A stretch of DNA of 64,000 nt from JABDGM01 sp963738665 (GTDB taxonomy: Bacteria > Planctomycetota > Planctomycetia > Pirellulales > Lacipirellulaceae), in contig CAVTXL010000010.1 in assembly GCA_963738665.1 (NCBI GenBank), positions 310,001 through 374,000 of the forward strand, given 5' to 3'. Under the pieces are notes generated by a model. It was given only the letters and a program-made list of their open reading frames with translations, was not told where the DNA came from and ran no database searches. This document shows, in pieces, positions 40,318-49,657 of the stretch. A program made the translations under genes and the position numbers. Position 1 is the stretch's first letter. Each line of letters opens with the position of its first letter.

Positions 40318-41256
40318 TCACCGCCCCCGAGCGTCCATCAACTGTTTCGGCGGCGCGATGACGGATTTGACATCGATCGTTTGATTGAGCTTCTGATCTA
40401 GCTCCTGCTTACCGTACTTTACCGCTACCGTGGCCCGGTATATCAGCGTTGCCGATCGCAGTCGGCCGGCCCGCGCGTCGAACACGATCTGCCCCTCGGA
40501 CGACTGCTCCTTGACGCCCCGCTGCGACGTTTGGCCGGGTTCAAAACCAATCGTCCTCGTGACGCGAATTACGGCACAAGTCGCGCCGTCGATTTCCTTC
40601 GTTCCGTCGTATTGGTAATCTGTTTCGATCGTTTGTTTGCCCCCCTCGCCGAGATCGGCTTTCGACTTGATCGACCACTTAAATCCCGGCTCGACGGGCT
40701 TGGCGGGTAATTGAGGGAACGCCGGCATGAACAGCGCCTGGAAAGTGGCCGGCTGGGCCAGGTCGCCCAGCGCAGCGGCAGTCTGCACCCGCTTCAGCCC
40801 GGCCTGAACCGCGTCGGGCAGGGAAACACTTTGGATTTCACCGGCGGGCGACAGCACGATTTCGACCGGCGACTTCACCAAGGCCGCGTACAGCGGCGCA
40901 TTGATTGCCGCCATGCCGGCGGGCGGGCCTTCCTTGCCAGAGTCGTACTCGAGATGTCCGCTCGGCAGCGTCATTTCGGAACGGATGCGCTCGAATTCCA
41001 CCACGATCACGCCGTTGCCGCCACCTTCGATTTCCTTGACCTGCCAAGCCACGTCGAGCTGTTGGCGAGTTTTGCTTTGCAGCTTTTCTGCGCCTTGTTC
41101 AACGTTTGAAATCGTCATCTCCTGCACTACGTTGTAGCCCAGGCGCTCACCCGTCTCGAATTTCCAGCGCAGCGGCTCATCGGCCCGCGCCTGAGCGGCG
41201 AACGCTGTGAAACAGAGTCCAGCTATTCCACAAATGATGCTTTCGACGCGTGGCAT
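40318..41256 (-). CDS. Exported DUF6263-like protein
   Basis: 312 residues from ATG 41256 (MPRVESIICGIAGLCFTAFA, signal peptide ending near ARADE); the longer frame start is not needed. The body has RWKFETGERLGYNVVQEMTI and EIDGATCAVIRVTRTIGFEP, resembling the DUF6263 family of planctomycete and bacteroidete periplasmic proteins of unknown role. No catalytic motif. Confidence 0.65.
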   Translation of the reverse strand: MPRVESIICGIAGLCFTAFAAQARADEPLRWKFETGERLGYNVVQEMTISNVEQGAEKLQSKTRQQLDVAWQVKEIEGGGNGVIVVEFERIRSEMTLPSGHLEYDSGKEGPPAGMAAINAPLYAALVKSPVEIVLSPAGEIQSVSLPDAVQAGLKRVQTAAALGDLAQPATFQALFMPAFPQLPAKPVEPGFKWSIKSKADLGEGGKQTIETDYQYDGTKEIDGATCAVIRVTRTIGFEPGQTSQRGVKEQSSEGQIVFDARAGRLRSATLIYRATVAVKYGKQELDQKLNQTIDVKSVIAPPKQLMDARGR

Positions 41257-41382
41257 GGCAGACAATCTACCAGAAAACCGCGCACGGATCACGCCCGGTA
41301 GCGGCGTGGCAAAATTGAACGCAGCACGACCTTGCCGGCGCAAAGATCGCTTCCCACGATCTCTAACCTCGTGTTCCTCGAC

Positions 41383-42072
41383 TCAGACGGCCATCTTCCC
41401 GCCCGGCTCGAGCACGATCGGCTCGGCGGCCGTGTTACGGCGGACCTGGTCGGCCCAGGCGTCGGCATCTTGCGCGATCGGCGGCCACGTGTTGTAGTGG
41501 CAGGGCGCCACCCGCTTCGGATTTAACAGTGTGATTGCGTCGATCGATTCTTCCGGCCCCATCGTGTAGCGGTCGCCGATCGGCAAAACAGCCAGGTCCA
41601 GTCCGCCGGCGCCAATCAGCTTCATGTCGAGAAACAGGGCTGTGTCGCAAGCGAAATAGAGCTTCGTTTTGCCGATTGTGAGCACAAAGCCGCCGGGCAC
41701 TCCACCATAGCTGCCATCGGGCATGCTCGAGCTGTGATGGGCGATCGTGAACTTGACGCGGCCAAACGGCTGCTCGATCGTCCCGCCTGGATTCATGGAC
41801 TCGATCTGCTCGCTGTCGACGCCCTGCTTGGCAAACCACTGGCCGACCTCGAAATTGGCGATCAGCTTGGCGCCGGTTCGCCGGGCGATGCTCACAGCGT
41901 CGCCCACGTGGTCGCCGTGCCCGTGCGAAACGAGCAAGAAATCGGCCTTCACGTCGCCGGCCTTCACCGGGGCGGTCGGCGAATCGTTCAAAAACGGGTC
42001 CAAAAGCAGTGTCCGGCCGCCCACTTCGATCGACCAGCAGTTGTGCCCGAACCAGGTGATTTGCGCTGTCAT
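41383..42072 (-). CDS. UPF0173 metallo-beta-lactamase-fold hydrolase
   Basis: 229 residues. ITWFGHNCWSIEVGGRTLLL at the start and VSHGHGDHVGD near residue 50 (HxHxDH, binuclear metal site) identify the UPF0173/YtkL family; further ligands in IAHHSSSMPDG, ACDTALFLDM and APCHYNTWP. Enzyme substrate unknown. ATG 42072. Confidence 0.92.
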   Translation of the reverse strand: MTAQITWFGHNCWSIEVGGRTLLLDPFLNDSPTAPVKAGDVKADFLLVSHGHGDHVGDAVSIARRTGAKLIANFEVGQWFAKQGVDSEQIESMNPGGTIEQPFGRVKFTIAHHSSSMPDGSYGGVPGGFVLTIGKTKLYFACDTALFLDMKLIGAGGLDLAVLPIGDRYTMGPEESIDAITLLNPKRVAPCHYNTWPPIAQDADAWADQVRRNTAAEPIVLEPGGKMAV

Positions 42073-42275
42073 TGCTATTCCCTCCCACTGCGAAGGTGCA
42101 CCGCGAACGGCTTACGCTTTTGGACGGATAATATTACTCGTCCGTGGCCACGCCACGGACAGGACTACCATTCCCACTAGCGATGCCGTCCCGAAGGTCC
42201 GCGTAGGCTAAACGTTTCCCCACAGATCCGTCGTGCCCGCGTCGCTCTTTTGCCGGGGCCTCCACGGACGCGCCG

Positions 42276-42596
42276 TCAGCGCGACCTGCCTCGCTTCTGT
42301 TTTCGTGGGCGCGCCTTGGCTGCTGGGGCCTTTGCCCGGCGGTGCTTTGCCGGCTGCAGCCGGACGTGGATGGCCACGTCGCACGTCAGGCCGAGCACGC
42401 CGCAGACGGTCGACAACATGTTGGGCGATAACGACCACTGCGAGTTTTCCAACCGCAACACGGTGCGGCTGGAGCAACCAACGAGCTCGGCCAACTCGCT
42501 TTGCGTAAGACCCAGTGCAATGCACCGCGCACGAAGCTCGCGGCATTGTTTGTCCGATAGTGGTACCGATACCAGCCCGGGATGTACGGTTTGCAT
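42276..42596 (-). CDS. XRE-family helix-turn-helix regulator
   Basis: 106 residues. Central HTH: RARCIALGLTQSELAELVGC SSRTVLRLEN, the Cro/C1 pattern with recognition helix around SSRTVLRLE. The tail (residues 80-106) is strongly basic, KHRRAKAPAAKARPRKQKRG. Start ATG 42596. Probable DNA-binding regulator of an unknown target; it is 68 bp upstream of nothing on its strand except the end of its own transcript, and pgi lies beyond. Confidence 0.8.
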   Translation of the reverse strand: MQTVHPGLVSVPLSDKQCRELRARCIALGLTQSELAELVGCSSRTVLRLENSQWSLSPNMLSTVCGVLGLTCDVAIHVRLQPAKHRRAKAPAAKARPRKQKRGRSR

Positions 42597-42664
42597 GTCC
42601 CAGCCCCACGAGGTGAATAATCAATCACAGGTCGGCCGCTCCTTCCTCGCCCTTATTGCACCCG

Positions 42665-44055
42665 TTAACTACGCAAAATTGCGTTCATGTTCTTTTTATA
42701 CGCTTCAACACCCGGCTGGCCGTAGGGGTTGATTCCAATCAAACGCCCTTCCACGACGGTCGCCAGCATGAGCATCTGAAACAATTGCCCGAGGGAGTGC
42801 TCGTTGAGCTCGTCGACCCAGATATCGGCCGTCGGCCGATTGTCGTCGCGGTACGCCTGATTGGTGCCGGCTAGCGCCGCCCGCAGCACCTGGGGCAACG
42901 TTATGCCCGCCAGTTCATTGAGCTTGTCCTGATCCTGCTCGCTCTTGCCGATCGCCAGCGGCGTGTGGCGTGTCTTTTCGATCGCCACGTTGGTAATCAA
43001 TTTATCGCGGCGGCCCTCCTGGTGTTGCTGTCCTCGACTATGCAGGTCGCGAGTGTTCACGACGGTCAGCGGAAAGGCGCCGCGCTCTTGCTTGCCTAGG
43101 CTTTCCGCGAGCAGTTGGTCATACCAGAAGCCAAACGCCTCCAGCCGCTTGCCCCAGGTCGACAGCACGCGGGTGTGACACCCTTGCTTTTCATCGAGCA
43201 GGTGGCAGACGCCGACATACTGGAGAACGACGTTGCTCTCGGGCGGCGCCGTGAGAAAGTGGTCGTTCATATCCGCGGCGCCCTTGAGCAACTGCTTGAT
43301 GTCGAGGCCGAGCACCGCCGCCGGCAGCAGCCCCACGGCGGATAATACAGAGAATCGCCCGCCCACGCCCTCGGGCACTGGAAACACATCGGTGCAGCCC
43401 AAGGCGCCGGCCAAATCGAACAGCTTTCCCGAATCGCCGGTCACCGGCACGACGATTTGCCCCAACCTTGACGCATCCTTCCCCAGCGATTTTCGTAATT
43501 CACGCAAATAGATCCGCAGGGCCGCGGCCGTTTCCAGCGTGCCGCCGCTTTTGCTGATCGCGATAATGCCCCACGGTTCGCCGCGGCTGGCGAGCAGCGT
43601 CGCCAGATCGGCGACCGCGTCGTTGTCGGCATTATTGCCCTCGAAATACATCCGCGGCCGGCCGCCGCGCTCCGCGGGCGAGACCTCGTTATAAAACGTC
43701 GTGCAGCAAGCTTCGAGGATGGCCCGCGCTCCCATGTAGGAACCGCCAATGCCGAGTAAAACGACCGAATCGAGCGACTCGGCCAGTCGATCGGCGCACG
43801 ACTGAATGTGGCCCACGAGGCTGGAATCGCCCTGTTGCGCGTCCTCTTCCAACAAACGATCTGGCAGGCCAAAGAACCCGGCGTCGAGCGGTTGCTTCGC
43901 TGGCGGTACGTCGCCGTGTGCGGACCACAGTTCGACGTCCTCTTGTACTTCCGCGCGGGCTTGTTCCAGCCGGGGCGCAGCGCGGCCAATTCCGCCGGAG
44001 TGATTCCGCCGCGAGTCAGAATCACGCCGCTAGGATCGTAACGGAGCAACTTCAT
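42665..44055 (-). CDS. pgi: Glucose-6-phosphate isomerase, one frameshift
   Basis: Start ATG 44055 (MKLLRYDPSGVILTRGGITP). Near 43977 a C-run is one base short; with it restored the reading is LRPRLEQARAEVQEDVELWS and the frame continues to the end. Motifs: VVLLGIGGSYMGARAILEAC near 88, GIIAISKSGGTLETAAALRI (sugar-phosphate loop), and QQHQEGRRDKLITNV, with the Glu of the active site in the QEG context. Interconverts glucose-6-P and fructose-6-P. Divergent from the phosphoglycerate mutase gene 245 bp away. Confidence 0.93.
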
Positions 44056-44300
44056 CGCGAGACCCTCGTACTGAGTGACCTAGGTTCCTGGCCCACGTCT
44101 ACGCACGGCAACTGTGATTCTAACCGCTCGCTGGTCGCCTTCTAGGGGTTGATTCGGCGGGGCCCTTGCAGGGTTGTCCATTTTTGCGACGATAGAGTTA
44201 CGCGGTGTACCGCAAGCGACGGGGCCTGGTCACTTATGCGACCCAGCGTTCGCGTGCGATTCACGCTCAGTCATCCGCGCACGAATCCAGTGGGCTTACG

Positions 44301-45506
44301 ATGGACGTTCACGACCTAACCCGCCCATTGCACATCAAAAACAACACGAAAATCGTGCTGTACGTCGGCGACGGCTTGGGCGGCCTGCCGCGAGAGCCGG
44401 GCGGCCTGACTGAACTGGAAACCGCCCGCACACCCAACCTTGATGCCCTCGCCAGGCAAGGCGTCTTGGGCAGCAGCGTCCCGGTACTTCCCGGGATCTC
44501 CCCCGGCAGCGGGCCCGGCCACTTAGGTCTGTTCGGGTACGATCCGCTCAAATATCTGATCGGCCGCGGTGCCCTCGAAGCCACCGGCATAGGCTTTGAG
44601 CTGCAAGAAAACGACGTTGCGATTCGGGCCAATTTTTGCACACTCGACGCAGCCGGAAATATCACCGATCGTCGCGCCGGGCGGATCGCCAGCGAGCGGA
44701 GCGCTGCACTGGTCACGAAGCTCCGCGCAATCTCGATTCCTGGAGTCCAGGTGTTTGTCGAGCCTGTGAAGGAGCACCGTTTCGTGATCGTGTTTCGCGG
44801 ACCCGGCCTGGCCGGGCACGTGCACGATACCGATCCCCAGCAGACCGGCGTGCCGCCCTTGAAGCCGACGGCGGCCGAGCGTGACAGCGAAAAGACAGCC
44901 CAGGTCGCGGCCGAGTTTGTCGTTCAGGCTCAAAAAATACTCGCCGGCGAAGAGCAAGCGAACGGGTTGACACTTCGCGGCTTCTCGGGCAAGCCGAAGC
45001 TGCCCTGCTACGAAGAGGTCTACGGCCTGCGGGCGGCGGCAATCGCCGTCTACCCGATGTACAAGGGCCTGGCCCGGTTGGTCGGCATGGACATTGTCGG
45101 CAAGCCGCAGACGCTCGACGAACAGATGACGCTGTTGGAGCAAAACTGGTCGAAGTACGACTTCTTCTTCATCCACTTCAAGTACACCGACAGCAGCGGC
45201 GAAGACGGCGACTTCGCAGCCAAGGTAAAACGCACGGAAGAGTACGACTCGGCCGTGCCGCGGATCACGGCGCTGAAGCCCGACGTGTTCGTCGCCACGG
45301 GCGACCACAGCACGCCTGCCATGCTCAAGAGCCACAGTTGGCATCCGGTGCCGACGCTCTTGTGGGCCAAGAACTGCCGCACCGACGCCTGCCAAAGTTT
45401 TGGCGAAAGCGAGTGCCTTCGCGGCGGGCTGGGTCAGTTCGAGGCCAAGTACCTGATGACGCTAGCGCTGGCCAACGCCGGCCGACTGGGAAAATTTGGA
45501 GCTTGA
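44301..45506 (+). CDS. apgM: 2,3-bisphosphoglycerate-independent phosphoglycerate mutase, archaeal type
   Basis: 401 residues from ATG 44301. Alkaline-phosphatase-superfamily isomerase (3-PG to 2-PG). IVLYVGDGLGGLP (metal Asp), ARTPNLDALARQG, GISPGSGPGHLGLFGYDP with the phosphorylated Ser, HFKYTDSSGEDGDF and FVATGDHSTPAMLKSHSWHP (metal Asp-His) are all present, in the aPGAM order rather than that of bacterial GpmI. Glycolysis/gluconeogenesis, cytoplasmic; adjacent to pgi. Confidence 0.93.
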   Translation: MDVHDLTRPLHIKNNTKIVLYVGDGLGGLPREPGGLTELETARTPNLDALARQGVLGSSVPVLPGISPGSGPGHLGLFGYDPLKYLIGRGALEATGIGFELQENDVAIRANFCTLDAAGNITDRRAGRIASERSAALVTKLRAISIPGVQVFVEPVKEHRFVIVFRGPGLAGHVHDTDPQQTGVPPLKPTAAERDSEKTAQVAAEFVVQAQKILAGEEQANGLTLRGFSGKPKLPCYEEVYGLRAAAIAVYPMYKGLARLVGMDIVGKPQTLDEQMTLLEQNWSKYDFFFIHFKYTDSSGEDGDFAAKVKRTEEYDSAVPRITALKPDVFVATGDHSTPAMLKSHSWHPVPTLLWAKNCRTDACQSFGESECLRGGLGQFEAKYLMTLALANAGRLGKFGA

Positions 45507-45572
45507 GGAGTGGAGTAGTGGAGGCGTGTTGCGGCAAACTCAATCGCCGTTTTTGTGCTTTCCGATTCTTTT

Positions 45573-46913
45573 TCACTCCTCGGCTGATCTACTCCACTGC
45601 TCCGCTGCGTATTTCACGAGCCGCGCATCGAGCCAATCGGCATAATCTAGTTCGTCGCCCCGGTCGGCGTAATCAACGGTCAGCGTGACTGATTGGGCGC
45701 CGCTCACATCGACCGATATCGGCTTGGCAGCTTCGCCGCCGCGAATTACGTCGCTCGTGAACACTGTTTGCAGTTTGCCGTCACGCTCCAGATGGACGCC
45801 AAACACTACGCTGCCGCGGCCGCCGGCCGCGTCGTCGACGGCGATGTCGGCGGCCAAACACTGCCATTTGCTGTCAAGACGACAAGTCAGCCGCGCCGCC
45901 GAGTGCATGCCGATGCCTTTCCAATAGCGCTCGCCGCCCGCCGACAGCGGCCCGCCGCGGACGTTGCGATCGCGCTCGTAGGGCCACTCGAGCGACAAAT
46001 ACGGCACATGGTGATACTCGACCGGCGCCAAATCCGAAAGATAGACGAAACGGTCACCCCCCAGCGACTGCACGGCGACGACATCGTCGATCGTGCCGCC
46101 ACTCAATCGCACATCTCCGCCGGCCAAGCGGATATCGAGGCTCTGATTGTCGCCGCGCAGCATGGCCGCCCGAAGCGCCGAACCATCGCGCAACTCGACC
46201 TCAAACTGCGCCTTGCCGGCCAGCCGCTGCGGCTCGCCCGGCCTTTGCGGGCCAACAAAGCGAACCGCTTCCACGCGTGACAGCGGCAGCTTCGCTTCGC
46301 CGGCCGCCGTGGAAATCGTCAGCGTACCAGTCGTGATCTCCGCCACGCGTCCGCTGATGCGGTCGCCGTTCGACAGGTACAGGATGTCTTGCGGCTCGCC
46401 CGGCTTTCGCACCTTCTCTTCTAGCTTCCGCCGGCTGTCCGGATGGCTTCGCTCGGAAAACACCAGCCCCTGCACCAGCGGCTGCGGCAATCGCACATCG
46501 TTGAGCAGGTCCGACTTCACGACGAACTGGTTGTTAACCAATTTGACGGGTGCCCCGCCCGCCCAAGCGGCCGCGGCCACGAGCCGCGATCCATCATCGA
46601 GTAAAACGAACCACTGCGCTCGCGGCGGTGCGAAATGGCCCCATCGAACCAGCGCGTCCGACGACAGCGTTCGTGTTTCCCCCGTGTACGAATGTGTTGC
46701 CGCGTTGTTGGTCGACGACGATTCACGAAACTCAAAATTGCCGTTCGCATCCACTCCCACTAGCTTGCCGTCAAACCGCGCCCCGTCGACCGACACGACC
46801 TCAGCCGCCGCGCACAGAAGCGAATCGCAGCAGAAATCACCACACAGCACACAAAGTACGCAGAGCGTAAAAAATAAATCGCGCCGACGTTGATCGACAG
46901 CCGCGTGCTGCAT
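45573..46913 (-). CDS. Exported NPCBM/NEW2 domain protein
   Basis: 446 residues from ATG 46913. Signal peptide DLFFTLCVLCVLCGDFCC then mature AEVVSVDG. Middle region with repeats of the type LSNGDRISGRVAEITTGTL. C-terminal NPCBM/NEW2 carbohydrate-binding-like domain (about residues 300-440): YWKGIGMHSAARLTCRLD, FGVHLERDGK and VTLTVDYADRGDELDYADWL. Probably binds surface or extracellular glycans. The signal peptide appears derived from an intergenic repeat (see findings). Confidence 0.85.
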   Translation of the reverse strand: MQHAAVDQRRRDLFFTLCVLCVLCGDFCCDSLLCAAAEVVSVDGARFDGKLVGVDANGNFEFRESSSTNNAATHSYTGETRTLSSDALVRWGHFAPPRAQWFVLLDDGSRLVAAAAWAGGAPVKLVNNQFVVKSDLLNDVRLPQPLVQGLVFSERSHPDSRRKLEEKVRKPGEPQDILYLSNGDRISGRVAEITTGTLTISTAAGEAKLPLSRVEAVRFVGPQRPGEPQRLAGKAQFEVELRDGSALRAAMLRGDNQSLDIRLAGGDVRLSGGTIDDVVAVQSLGGDRFVYLSDLAPVEYHHVPYLSLEWPYERDRNVRGGPLSAGGERYWKGIGMHSAARLTCRLDSKWQCLAADIAVDDAAGGRGSVVFGVHLERDGKLQTVFTSDVIRGGEAAKPISVDVSGAQSVTLTVDYADRGDELDYADWLDARLVKYAAEQWSRSAEE

Positions 46914-47014
46914 GTCTTCAATTCGCAATTTGAAATTTGCATCTTGCATTCTTCAGTCCCTGTCTTTCTTCGCACCCTTCGATGGACTTTGCCATTCGGC
47001 GTGAGCCTGTGCTC

Positions 47015-48112
47015 TCACCGCTGAAAGATCGGCACGCTATTGTCCGGCATTTGCAGAATTATCGTGGCCATCGCGGTCGCGTATTCGGGCCCGGTGGCGT
47101 CGGGCCACGAGCCGTCGGGTTGTTGAGTCTTTACCAGCAGGTCGCGGATGGCCGGATACCAACGCTGCCAGCGCGTTCCGCCCGTCTGCCACATTGCCTG
47201 CACGGCGTAATACTGGCCGTAGAAGAAATACGCGTCCTGTGGACCGGGGGCCTCGCGCGGGAGGAAGCGGTCCAAATACGCCAGGCCGCGATCGACCTCC
47301 GGTCCTGCATAAATGCCCGCGCTAAAGAGGGCCACAATGCCGGCCGCCGAGCGCGGAAACGCGCTTTCGCCCGGCGGCAGCATGTAGCGAAAGCCGCCAT
47401 CCGGGTTCTGGCTTCGCTTGACGTAATCGATGCAGCGGTCGACTGTTTCCTTCGGCACGGCGAGGCCGGCGTTGCGCGCCGCCCGCAGGGCCATCACCTG
47501 GCAGATCGTCACGCTGATATCGGCGTCCTCTTTTCGCGGCTGATAGCGCCAGCCGCCCTCGTCGTTCTGCGTGCGAACGATCAGCTCGACCCCCTTCGTA
47601 AGTTTCTCCCGCAAATCGGCGCGCGGCGACATGCCGTGAACTTCTGCCAGAAAAAGCGCCGCGAAGCCATGCTCGTACATCGGCCCGTGGCTAACGGCCT
47701 GCGGCACGTTGATGAAGCCGCTCTCCTCGACGTGGTCGAGCAAGTAATCGCAAACGCGCGAGACGTTGTCGCCATAGGGTCCGCGCCCCGGCGTGCTGCC
47801 GCCGGCCAGCCACGACATGCCGGCCAGCGCGCAAATGGCCGCGTTGCGGCCGTTGCCGTCGCCCAGCGCGCCGTCGTCGGTCTGGCGCGTTGCCAAGTAC
47901 GACAATCCTTTGTCGATCGCTTCCTGCGCGGGCGCCATCAAAGCGGCATCGGCGGCCGACTTCGCCGCGGCATCTTCCGCGGGCGATTGTTTGTCGACTG
48001 TCGGCTCTTGGGCATTGACAATTGCCACAAACAAAACGGCGACCCAGACGGTCGCCTTTACGACGAGCGGAGGTCGTGCCAATTGCACCATCTCGTCGAT
48101 TCCAAACGACAT
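47015..48112 (-). CDS. Prenyltransferase/squalene-oxidase-repeat protein
   Basis: 365 residues from ATG 48112 (MSFGIDEMVQLARPP), with an N-terminal hydrophobic export segment before NAQEPTVDK. Alpha/alpha-barrel repeats typical of the terpene-cyclase/prenyltransferase superfamily: LSYLATRQTDDGALGDGNGR, IVRTQNDEGGWRY, VKRSQNPDGGFRYM and LVKTQQPDGSWPD, i.e. repeated QxxDGGW-type motifs. No squalene-hopene DXDD catalytic motif was seen, so enzymatic activity is doubtful. It starts 10 bp after the regulator gene and is probably its operon partner. Confidence 0.85.
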   Translation of the reverse strand: MSFGIDEMVQLARPPLVVKATVWVAVLFVAIVNAQEPTVDKQSPAEDAAAKSAADAALMAPAQEAIDKGLSYLATRQTDDGALGDGNGRNAAICALAGMSWLAGGSTPGRGPYGDNVSRVCDYLLDHVEESGFINVPQAVSHGPMYEHGFAALFLAEVHGMSPRADLREKLTKGVELIVRTQNDEGGWRYQPRKEDADISVTICQVMALRAARNAGLAVPKETVDRCIDYVKRSQNPDGGFRYMLPPGESAFPRSAAGIVALFSAGIYAGPEVDRGLAYLDRFLPREAPGPQDAYFFYGQYYAVQAMWQTGGTRWQRWYPAIRDLLVKTQQPDGSWPDATGPEYATAMATIILQMPDNSVPIFQR

Positions 48113-48122
48113 CGATCTGGCA

Positions 48123-49546
48123 CTAGCCGTCATTTGCGTTGCCGCCGCCGAGCCCGTGATCGTCCAGCTTCTTACGGAGCGTCGTGCGATGCATGCCCAG
48201 CAGCCGGGCCGCGGCCGCACACTGCCCCTTGTGCTGCTGCATGGCAGCGGCCAACAGGGGTCGCTCGACGACGGCGATCAGTCGCTCGTATAACTGGCCG
48301 ACCAGTCGTGGGTCGCCCACGTTTTGCTCGGCCCATTGCCGCACGAGCGTCGCCACTTCGGCGTCGATCTTGTCGCCTGCGATTGTAGCTGCCGCGGCCG
48401 ACGCCGGTGGCGGCAGATGCTCCGGCATGAGGGCGCGCCCGCGGGCCATGATCAGCGCATGATCGATCGCGTTCCGCAGCTCGCGGACGTTGCCCCGCCA
48501 CGGACGTCGTTGCAGCTCGGCCAGCGCCTCGGGCGTCAGCGACACGCTCGGCGTGCCGGGCGGTTGGGCGAGCAGTGTCGTAAAATGTTCGGCCAGCTCG
48601 GCGATGTCTTGCGGCCGCATCCGTAGGGCCGGTATGTCGATTTGAAGAGCGCACAAGCGGAAGTACAAATCGTGGCGGAAAGAGCCGTCGTCGATGCGGC
48701 GGGCCAGGCTGTGCACCGTCGTCGAAATCACGCGGACGTTGGTCCGCACGGCCTCGCTGCCGCCGACGGGGGTAACTTCTCCATGTTCCAGTGCTCGCAG
48801 CAGTTTGACTTGCGTGGCCGGCCGGATATCGGCGACTTCATCCAGAAAAAGCGTGCCGCCGTGGGCCTGAGCCAACACTCCCGCACGTGGGTTTTCGCCG
48901 CCGGCAAACGGGCCGCGCACGTTGCCGAATAGTTCGATATCGGCCTGCTGGAGGGGCAATCCGGCCAGATTCACAGCAACAAACGGCCCATCGGCCCGCG
49001 AACTGTAACGGTGAATCGCCCGCGCCGCCAGCTCCTTGCCCGTGCCGCTCTCGCCGCACAACATGACCGAGGCGTCGGACGCTGCCGCCAGCGCGATCTC
49101 TTTGTAAACGTCTTGCATCACCGGCGAACGGCCGAGCATGCCCTCAACTCGAAGCGGCAGTTTCGGCTCTTGCGCCATTTGCCCGGGCCGGCTGGCAAGC
49201 GCCGCTCCAGCGCCCCCTTTACCTTGGCCGCGTCGAACGGCTTGGCAATGTAATCGAACGCGCCCCGCCGCACGGCTTCGACGGCCATTTGCAAGTCGCC
49301 GTAGGCCGTGATCACGATGATCGGCACCGCACCGCACAACTGCTGAAACCGCTTGATGGCCGACAGGCCGTCCATCCCCGGCAATCGAACGTCCAGGATC
49401 ACGACGTCGGGCCGGGCCGATTCGACGCCCTCCAAGCCCTGCTCGGCAGACGACGCGGCGAGCACTTCGTGCCCCAAACTCGCACCCAATCGCGACAGCC
49501 CCCAACAGATCGACTGCTCGTCATCGACGACTAAGACTCGTGGCAC
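48123..49546 (-). CDS. NtrC-type response regulator, one frameshift, altered GAFTGA motif
   Basis: Receiver domain: VLVVDDEQ at 4-11, phosphoacceptor Asp52 in VVILDVRLPGMDG, and Lys in YIAKPF near 103. A base is missing near 49190; the next frame continues ASRPGQMAQEPKLPLRVEGM. AAA+ domain: Walker A LCGESGTGKELAARAI, Walker B GGTLFLDEVADI, arginine finger region RMRPQD. The sigma-54 loop reads RGPFAGGENPRAG where the consensus is GAFTGA. Fis-type HTH at the end (AAARLLGMHRTTLRKKL). Downstream of the histidine kinase; a two-component pair. Confidence 0.9.
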
Positions 49547-49657
49547 CGATTGCGCCTCCTGCCTGCTTTGAACCTGTTAGGAAAATCGCCGCGGTGCGCA
49601 GTTTACACGCCGCGGCGGGCACCGCCGTACCGCAAGCCGCCGGTTTGCATTATACCG

